From positions 1 to 56,549 of the forward strand of contig JBDKTJ010000104.1 in NCBI GenBank assembly GCA_039698075.1: 56,549 bases of DNA. Reading direction: 5' to 3'. Made by a program: the position numbers and the translations under genes. Shown one piece after another: positions 51,484-56,549 of the stretch. Under the pieces are notes generated by a model. It saw nothing but the letters and a program-made list of their open reading frames with translations. It made no database searches and had not been told where the DNA came from. How positions within the stretch are numbered: the stretch's first letter is position 1; each line of letters begins with the position of its first letter. Source of the stretch: JAJFVC01 sp039698075 (GTDB taxonomy: Bacteria > Planctomycetota > Planctomycetia > Pirellulales > Thermoguttaceae).

Positions 51484-51951
51484 ATGAGAGACTCTTACCG
51501 AATCCTTCGCTTTCTTGTCATCGCAGGCGCAGTCATCGTTGGTGGCCCTGCGATGGTCGTCTATGCCACTTGCCATGGCCATGGGGAGACGATGTTCGCG
51601 GAGGAAATGATTATGTTCGTGTCGCTTGGCGCCGGAGTCTATGCGTGCACTGCGGTCGGATATTGTCTTCTGCGTACAGTGCAACGCCTAAAACTTCGCG
51701 CCGGTTCTGCAACACGATACTACCTCCCGGCCGTAGCCTTTTCTCTCGTCTTGCCGTCAATGCTTATGTATAGTTCGCGGGCTATGTGGCCACACGTGTT
51801 CAGAGGCGACAGCGGTTTTGCTTTTTTTGCCGCACCGTTCATGCTAGCGCCGTTTGTGGGCTCTGTATTTGTGGTCTTCACGATTGCCTTCTTTATGTTC
51901 CATTCGCGGTCCGAAAGCGAAACGCCTAATACGCACCCTACGTTGAAATAG
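51484..51951 (+). CDS. Hypothetical membrane protein (155 aa)
   Basis: The ATG at 51484 is the first start that gives a clean membrane protein. Four hydrophobic segments are seen: RILRFLVIAGAVIVGGPAMV, MIMFVSLGAGVYACTAVGYC, YYLPAVAFSLVLPSMLMY and APFMLAPFVGSVFVVFTIAF. A short charged tail (HSRSESETPNTHPTLK) follows, and the 104-bp repeat begins 11 nt after the stop. No family is recognised. It is the first of four small envelope-protein genes separated by copies of that repeat. Codon use is more AT-rich than the window average. Confidence 0.65.
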   Translation: MRDSYRILRFLVIAGAVIVGGPAMVVYATCHGHGETMFAEEMIMFVSLGAGVYACTAVGYCLLRTVQRLKLRAGSATRYYLPAVAFSLVLPSMLMYSSRAMWPHVFRGDSGFAFFAAPFMLAPFVGSVFVVFTIAFFMFHSRSESETPNTHPTLK

Positions 51952-51962
51952 GATACAATAAC

Positions 51963-52066
51963 GGGACATCACGGATATTGGCCGTTTCGGTAAGGTGGAA
52001 TAGTGAATTGAAAATAGTTCTTCTCCCGTTCCCTTCCGTTTTTTACCCACAAATCAGTGATGTCCC
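51963..52066 (+). mobile_element. 104-bp TIR element (MITE-like), copy 1
   Basis: Ends GGGACATCAC (51963-51972) and GTGATGTCCC (52057-52066) are perfect 10-bp terminal inverted repeats. The interior (ATATTGGCCGTTTCGGTAAG and so on) is non-coding and nearly identical to copies 2 and 3. Confidence 0.9.
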
Positions 52067-52134
52067 CTTTGTCTATCTCCTAGATACCGAGAAACAACCG
52101 TATTGGCAGGATAGTTTTGCAACGGACGTGAACG

Positions 52135-52815
52135 ATGCTTGATAATGTGCCTGACATTCCCATACTTGGGCGCGTATACGGTTTGCCAAGTGGCGGCTTG
52201 CGTGTTGCGATCCTAGTGCTTGCTTTGGCCATACTTGGATGTAATACCAGAGAGCCTCCAATGCCACAATCTCCAACACAACATGAAGAATGTGGTCTCA
52301 CGCTACAAGTGAGACGATTACCGTTGAAAAATTCCAAAACGAACAATGTCGAATACGTTGAGGAAATTAAAAACACTTCGGATCGGCCGATCTGTTTTGC
52401 ACTGCGGAACGGTGATTGCCAACTTGTTCAAATTGCGAGCAGAAAGTTTGTTGACGGGAAGCTCGTTTTGGTACGCCACCGCGAACCAAAGGATTTTAGT
52501 CTATTTGATAGGGACTCGGAATCAGATCGGCAGATCGTAAATGGGTTTATATCGAGCAGTTCCTCATATGATGGAGGGGAGGTGATTGAGCCGTCCGAGA
52601 CGATAACATATCCATCGGAGTCGTTCGTCATCTTACGCGCTGGGTTGTACCATTTACAGAGTAAATGGTCTGTTGATATTTTGGATGCTCGTGAGGCTCC
52701 TCATTACAAAGTATTGAGAAAGTGTACGATTCGATCTAATGTTTTGGACTTGGACATTGTGAAGGATGATAGGGCGGACCAAACGGTACATCACGGATAT
52801 TGGCCGTTTCGGTAA
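52135..52815 (+). CDS. Hypothetical lipoprotein (226 aa), C-terminus encoded by a repeat element
   Basis: The N-terminus has a hydrophobic stretch ending in a lipobox (VAILVLALAILGC, Cys36), so a lipid-anchored product is likely. The usable start may be a later one, because 25 residues precede the helix. The body (TLQVRRLPLKNSKTNNVEYV, SDRPICFALRNGDCQLVQIA) looks like a small beta-rich periplasmic domain without a known family. The last residues HHGYWPFR and the stop are read from copy 2 of the 104-bp element (from 52785), so the original C-terminus was probably replaced when that element inserted. AT-rich codon use suggests acquisition from elsewhere. Confidence 0.65.
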   Translation: MLDNVPDIPILGRVYGLPSGGLRVAILVLALAILGCNTREPPMPQSPTQHEECGLTLQVRRLPLKNSKTNNVEYVEEIKNTSDRPICFALRNGDCQLVQIASRKFVDGKLVLVRHREPKDFSLFDRDSESDRQIVNGFISSSSSYDGGEVIEPSETITYPSESFVILRAGLYHLQSKWSVDILDAREAPHYKVLRKCTIRSNVLDLDIVKDDRADQTVHHGYWPFR

Positions 52816-52888
52816 GGTGGAATAATGAATTGAAAATAGTTCTTCTCCCGTTCCCTTCCGTTTTTTACCCACAAATCAGTGGTGTCCC
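52785..52888 (+). mobile_element. 104-bp TIR element (MITE-like), copy 2
   Basis: It starts GGTACATCAC and ends GTGGTGTCCC, with one substitution in each terminal repeat relative to copy 1. The length is the same 104 bp and the interior nearly identical. Its left end overlaps the 3' end of the lipoprotein gene. Confidence 0.9.
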
Positions 52889-52906
52889 CTTTTCGGACTC
52901 CAACTA

Positions 52907-53161
52907 ATGGCACAAACCATCAATGTGGCTTCTATTGTGTGCTTTGCACTAAGCATTGCGGCGCTCTGGCTAGGCCATCGAATCCGGTGGTCGGACAAGT
53001 TCCCTGGCGATCGTGGATTCGTTGTTTACCACCTCCTCTTCTACACGGCGGTCGGTCTGATGTGTGTAGCATTCGTGCTTGCCGTATGGAGCGCTCTGTT
53101 GGTGAGGGGGGGCACTAGAGCTGGGCTGGTCTTAATGATTAGCGAGGAGGGTGCAGAATGA
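52907..53161 (+). CDS. Hypothetical small membrane protein (84 aa)
   Basis: The ATG at 52907 begins a protein with two hydrophobic helices (IVCFALSIAALWLGHRI and FYTAVGLMCVAFVLAVWSAL) separated by a charged loop (RWSDKFPGDRGF). Its stop overlaps the start of the next small membrane-protein gene by ATGA, which argues that both are real and coupled. No family is recognised and no Shine-Dalgarno is clear. It begins 18 nt after copy 2 of the 104-bp element. Confidence 0.6.
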   Translation: MAQTINVASIVCFALSIAALWLGHRIRWSDKFPGDRGFVVYHLLFYTAVGLMCVAFVLAVWSALLVRGGTRAGLVLMISEEGAE

Positions 53162-53343
53162 GAGTGATTGCTGCCTTATTGGCTCTTGCATGTTTTCTCG
53201 TAATTATCATTAACGAAGGTATCCGTGCCAAGTATGGATTCATCTCGAACAAGCATTTTTTTTGGTTCTGGGTCGTTTGGGCGTTGGTGATAGCCGGATT
53301 GGGTATTTCCGTTGGCATATTGCTCAGAGACGTGATTCACTGA
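53158..53343 (+). CDS. Hypothetical small membrane protein (61 aa)
   Basis: It is coupled to the 84-aa gene by ATGA, with GCGAGGAGG giving a good ribosome site just upstream. Two helices (VIAALLALACFLVIIINEGI; FWFWVVWALVIAGLGISVGI) flank a short basic loop. With its partner it forms a two-gene unit of tiny inner-membrane proteins. Function is unknown; co-translation and the shared two-helix layout suggest a hetero-oligomer (inference). Confidence 0.65.
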   Translation: MRVIAALLALACFLVIIINEGIRAKYGFISNKHFFWFWVVWALVIAGLGISVGILLRDVIH

Positions 53344-53445
53344 TTCTCAGAAGACGAAACCGGAACATTTTTGATTTGTCGCTTTCCATCCCTTTGCGCC
53401 CACAAGGAACTAACGCCGTGGCCGAACCAAACACCGATCAGTCAA

Positions 53446-53521
53446 GTAGGTCAGGCACCCCGTGCCTGCCCCTTTCGATAGGAGACCGGATATCCTGTCA
53501 GGCACGGAGTGCCTGACCTAC
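53446..53521. repeat. GTAGGTCAGGCAC palindromic repeat
   Basis: GTAGGTCAGGCACCCCGTGC and GCACGGAGTGCCTGACCTAC are inverted arms (20 nt, one or two mismatches) around a ~36-nt loop. There is no coding capacity. It is one of several unrelated palindromes in the gap 53344-53857, which holds no gene that I can support. Confidence 0.85.
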
Positions 53522-53621
53522 CTGCTACCTGCCGACAAAGCCCGCGGGGCCCAACAACAGCACACCATACGATTGGACGACTGCCGTACGATATTAAAAC
53601 GCGACTTTCGGGACGGAAAAC

Positions 53622-53725
53622 GGGACATCACGGATATTGGCCGTTTCGGTAAGGTGGAATCGTGAATTGAAAATAGTTCTTCTCCCGTTCCTTTCCGTTT
53701 TTTACCCAGAAATCAGTAACGCCCC
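53622..53725 (+). mobile_element. 104-bp TIR element (MITE-like), copy 3
   Basis: The left end GGGACATCAC is intact, but the right end has drifted to GTAACGCCCC. The interior is nearly identical to copies 1 and 2 and the length is the same. Confidence 0.9.
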
Positions 53726-53857
53726 CCTTTGTCTGCCCCCCTTGCCTGTCCCCAGAAGGCGGTAAAACAAAATTAAGTTTTGCCCTTTTTCTTCTTCCCA
53801 CCCATCGCATCTGTCGTGTTATACTGGACGTTTTGGTAATCCGATGGGAGAACGACG

Positions 53858-56350
53858 ATGAAACTCGGAATCGTGGGCGGCATGCTTGGATGCTTGTTTC
53901 TCTCGGGCTCGCCGGCGCCGGCCGACACCGCGGTCAATGAACTCCTCTGGTATCAACGGCCCGGCAAGGAGTGGAACTCGCAGTCGATACACCTCGGCAA
54001 CGGCTGGTTTGGAGCGTCGTTTTTTGGGAACGCGAAACAAGAACGGTTCACCCTTGGCGAAAAGACTTTCTGGACCGGCGGACCGGGCGATTCCAAAACG
54101 AACTCCTACGGCGTCCGACCCGGCGGCAAGGAACACATTGCGGAGATTCGACGGCTGATCCTCGCGGGCCGCATTCCCGAGGCCGACGCCTTGTGGTCCA
54201 AGTACATGCAGGGCGATCATGCGGTCACCTTATTCGGCTCGCTCTCCACGATCGGAAATCTCACGCTGAACTTTCAAAACCACGACGGCGCCGTCGCCAA
54301 CTATCGGCGGGAACTCGATCTGCGGCAGTCCGTTGCTTCGGTCGCCTATGAGGTCGCCGGGGTCCGCTACCGCCGCGAGTATTTTTGCAGTTATCCCGCC
54401 CGCGCGCTCGTGATGCGCGTGACTTGCGACAAGCCGGGCGCGTTGAGCTTCGACGTCGGTGTGGATCCGGCCCATAAGAAACGCAGCCCAACCGTCAAGG
54501 TTACGCCCGAGCGCGGCCTTTGGGAGTTGAACGGCAACATCGACGACAACAACCGCCCGTATCGGATCAAAATCAAGGTGCTGTCGGAGGGCGGCTCGCG
54601 GAACGCCAAAAACAACCGCCTCGCGGTCAAGGACGCCAATGCGGCAACGGTCATCTACACCGTGGCCACGGATTATCTTTTGAAACCACCCGAGTACCGC
54701 GGCGCCGATCCGGAAGCAATCACCGCCGACGTTCTCAAAAAACTGGAAGGACGCAGCTACCACGACCTCCGCGCCGAACACGTGGCTGATTACCAGAGAC
54801 TCTATCTGCGTGCGCAGTTTCACCTTGACGGCCAACTCGCGGAACGCGCGAATCTCCCCACCGATGAACGCTGGAAGTTCTACAGCAAGCTCGACGACGC
54901 GGACCTTGGGCTGCGTGAATTGGCGTTCAACTTCGGAAAATACTTGTTGATCGCGGCCTCGCGGCCGAAAGCGTTGCCGAGCGGGTTGCAAGGCGCGTGG
55001 ATCGGCGATTTCACCGCCCCGTGGAACGGAAATTATCAGATCAACATCAACATTCCGTTGATCTACATGCCGGGCAATGTTTTGGGGCTTTCGGAATGCA
55101 ACGAGCCCTTCCTCGACTGGATTCGCGCGCTGGTGGTTCCCGGCCGCGAAGTCGCCAAGGCATATTACGGCGCCCGTGGCTGGGTCGGCCACGCCACCGG
55201 CAACATCTGGGGCTTCGCCAGTCCCGGCAGTGATATCGAATGGGGCGCCTTTCCGTCGGGCGCGGCGTGGGAATGCCGCCACCTCTGGGAACAATTCGAG
55301 TTCACCGGCGATCGCCATTACCTTCGCGACCACGCCTATCCGGTCATGAAAGAAGCGGCGCAGTTCTGGCTGGAAAATCTGACCGAATACCATGGATCGC
55401 TCGTCGCCACTCCCGCGGTTTCGGCGGAACAACGCTCGCCCAAGGGCTTTCTCCTGCCATCCATGCAGGACGTCGTCTTGGTCGGCGACTTGTTCGACAA
55501 CGTCGTCAACGCGTCGAAAATCCTTGGTGTTGATCCGGAATTTCGCGATCGCGTCGCCAAAACGCGGGCGAAGCTGACGCCGCTGAAGATCGGCCGACTT
55601 GGCCAGTTGCAGGAATGGGTCGAGGACGTGGACGATCCAAACTGCCATCACCGGCATTTCATGCACCTGATGGCCGTGCAGCCTTGCCAGCAAATCAATC
55701 CGCGCGTCGACAAGGCTCTGGCCGAGGCGGCCCGGGTTTCCATGAATCTTCGCGGCGACGGCGACAACGCCCAACGGCTCGATCCGAAATATCAATCCAC
55801 GAAATGCGCCTGCACCCACTGCGGCCACCCGTGCGACCCGTGGATCGCCGGCAACTGGTCGCGTTCGTGGAAGTGTTGGATTTGGGCCCGCCTGTTTGAC
55901 GGCGACCGCGCCGACAAGATTTTCGTCGAGATGCTCGGCGAGGCCGGGTTTGAAAATCTTTGCACCTATCAGCAGACGGGAGGACACACGCCGATGCAAC
56001 TGGACGGTTCGGTGACCGCGCCCGGCTTCATCGCCGAAATGCTGATGCAGTCCCAATTCGACGTCATCGCGTTTCTACCGGCTTTGCCGAAGAAATGGCC
56101 CGCCGGCTCAATCACGGGAATCAAAGCCCGAGGCAACGTCACCGTCAATCTCGCGTGGAACCACGGCAAGGCCACGCAGGCTTCCGTGCGGTCCGCAAGA
56201 ACGAGGCAACTCCATCTGATGGCCCCAAGAGATCAGAAAATCGCGGAAATCGCAACGGACGGCAAGGCGGCGCCATTTGCGACCGATCCGCATGGAATCG
56301 TCTCATTCCAAGCAGAATCCGATCGCGATTACCACGTAACATTTCGATAG
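53858..56350 (+). CDS. GH95-family glycoside hydrolase (alpha-L-fucosidase/galactosidase type)
   Basis: An 830-aa exported enzyme. The ATG at 53858 has GGGAGAAC upstream, and MKLGIVGGMLGCLFLSGSPA plus PADTA is a signal peptide. The N-terminal domain holds WYQRPGKEWNSQSIHLGNGW followed by FGASFFG (the usual W-x-x-A-x-x-W-x-E-A-L-P-x-G-N-G-x-x-G region). The (alpha/alpha)6 barrel contains SGLQGAWIGDFTAPWNGNYQ followed by INININ, with the Asn pair N396/N398 that positions the water. E524 in TPAVSAEQRSP is the acid and D716 in MQLDGS supports it. GH95 inverts alpha-1,2-L-fucosides or related L-galactosides. Residues 650-659 (C-A-C-T-H-C-G-H-P-C) form a Cys/His cluster not expected in the family. 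Confidence 0.9.
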   Translation: MKLGIVGGMLGCLFLSGSPAPADTAVNELLWYQRPGKEWNSQSIHLGNGWFGASFFGNAKQERFTLGEKTFWTGGPGDSKTNSYGVRPGGKEHIAEIRRLILAGRIPEADALWSKYMQGDHAVTLFGSLSTIGNLTLNFQNHDGAVANYRRELDLRQSVASVAYEVAGVRYRREYFCSYPARALVMRVTCDKPGALSFDVGVDPAHKKRSPTVKVTPERGLWELNGNIDDNNRPYRIKIKVLSEGGSRNAKNNRLAVKDANAATVIYTVATDYLLKPPEYRGADPEAITADVLKKLEGRSYHDLRAEHVADYQRLYLRAQFHLDGQLAERANLPTDERWKFYSKLDDADLGLRELAFNFGKYLLIAASRPKALPSGLQGAWIGDFTAPWNGNYQININIPLIYMPGNVLGLSECNEPFLDWIRALVVPGREVAKAYYGARGWVGHATGNIWGFASPGSDIEWGAFPSGAAWECRHLWEQFEFTGDRHYLRDHAYPVMKEAAQFWLENLTEYHGSLVATPAVSAEQRSPKGFLLPSMQDVVLVGDLFDNVVNASKILGVDPEFRDRVAKTRAKLTPLKIGRLGQLQEWVEDVDDPNCHHRHFMHLMAVQPCQQINPRVDKALAEAARVSMNLRGDGDNAQRLDPKYQSTKCACTHCGHPCDPWIAGNWSRSWKCWIWARLFDGDRADKIFVEMLGEAGFENLCTYQQTGGHTPMQLDGSVTAPGFIAEMLMQSQFDVIAFLPALPKKWPAGSITGIKARGNVTVNLAWNHGKATQASVRSARTRQLHLMAPRDQKIAEIATDGKAAPFATDPHGIVSFQAESDRDYHVTFR

Positions 56351-56448
56351 AAGCGATGCGATTACGGCCAGAAACATTCTCGTCCGGAGTTGAAACGGGG
56401 ACGCAGCTAGCATTGACTGGTTGGGGCGACTTGGGATAGACTTCCGCC

Positions 56449-56526
56449 ATGCCGAGACGAGTGCGAGTTGCTCCTGGCGGACTGGTGTACCACGTCCTGA
56501 ATCGGGTGAAAACGGTGTCAGGGTGA
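56449..56526 (+). pseudogene. Truncated REP-associated tyrosine transposase (RAYT) start
   Basis: The frame MPRRVRVAPGGLVYHVLNR matches the invariant N-terminus of TnpA_REP/Y1 transposases. It then runs straight into tandem GGTGAAAACGGTGTCAG units and stops at TGA 56524-56526, leaving 25 residues without the HUH and Tyr active sites. The 5' flank looks like an intact RAYT leader. Copies elsewhere in the genome could act on the palindromes of this window (inference). Confidence 0.8.
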
Positions 56527-56538
56527 AAACGGTGTCAG
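56505..56538 (+). repeat. Tandem 17-bp GGTGAAAACGGTGTCAG repeat
   Basis: Two exact 17-bp copies, 56505-56521 and 56522-56538, interrupt the transposase start. The sequence continues AAACCATTTTG to the window end, so the full element is not seen. Confidence 0.85.
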
Positions 56539-56549
56539 AAACCATTTTG

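Noticed and set aside
51963..53725. CRISPR array
   Set aside because: The 104-bp units are too long, spaced over 800 bp apart with coding spacers, and there are no cas genes.

Overview
The window is high-GC bacterial DNA that reads most naturally as a member of the Planctomycetota (probably the Pirellulales). This assignment is inference from several traits seen together. There is a secreted Cys-rich protein with YTVCKPVWE repeats, a BamA homologue with a roughly 200-residue low-complexity linker, a ThuA-like protein and a large sensory and sigma-factor repertoire. There are also many short palindromic repeats, several toxin-antitoxin pairs and a fragment of a REP-associated tyrosine transposase. 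No rRNA or other taxonomic marker is present.

Layout. 0-4.6 kb: the Cys-rich secreted protein, a pseudopilin, and a compact three-gene cassette of an atypical NRAMP transporter, a soluble MgtE-N/CBS protein and a 37-residue membrane peptide. 4.7-9.5 kb (minus): a coupled run of an Hsp70-like ATPase, an HI0933-type flavoprotein and an azoreductase-like flavodoxin. 9.6-13.6 kb: a small conserved-looking protein, DedA, ApbE, a 2[4Fe-4S] ferredoxin and a CelD/BioF2-type acyltransferase. 13.6-17.7 kb: a MITE-like element, a YdjC/HpnK deacetylase coupled to a family-2 glycosyltransferase, a ThuA-like protein, tRNA-Ala(CGC), a hotdog thioesterase and a small membrane protein. 17.8-21.9 kb (minus): histidine kinase, two response regulators, glgC and hicBA, all co-oriented. 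22.5-31.4 kb: a 658-aa protein of unknown function, an M16 peptidase, BamA and Apt. 31.5-40.6 kb: a DUF2157/GDYXXLXY/CBM9-like fusion facing a GAF-AAA+-Fis regulator, then the minus-strand run higBA, psd, pssA, ribE, rsmA. 40.8-48.0 kb: eno, an ECF sigma/anti-sigma pair and a PurS-fused purL. 48-53.8 kb: an accessory, repeat-rich stretch with a second hicBA, a transglutaminase-like protein, a GNAT and small hypothetical membrane and lipoprotein genes. 53.9-56.5 kb: a GH95-type glycosidase and the broken transposase start.

Housekeeping functions include phospholipid synthesis (psd, pssA), riboflavin (ribE), ribosome maturation (rsmA), glycolysis (eno), purine synthesis and salvage (purL, apt), glycogen (glgC) and outer-membrane assembly (bamA). 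Several genes are joined by ATGA or TGATG overlaps, which predicts translational coupling.

The most unusual material lies in the repeats and small genes. One roughly 150-bp structured repeat sits immediately 3' of the stop codon of three unrelated genes, with a remnant after a fourth. A 104-bp terminal-inverted-repeat element occurs three times within 1.8 kb, and one copy supplies the last codons of a gene. A dispersed CCCTCACCCTA-type palindrome is carried in frame inside PurL and inside the GDYXXLXY fusion. The NRAMP/MgtE-N-CBS/37-aa cassette is the best candidate for an undescribed functional system.
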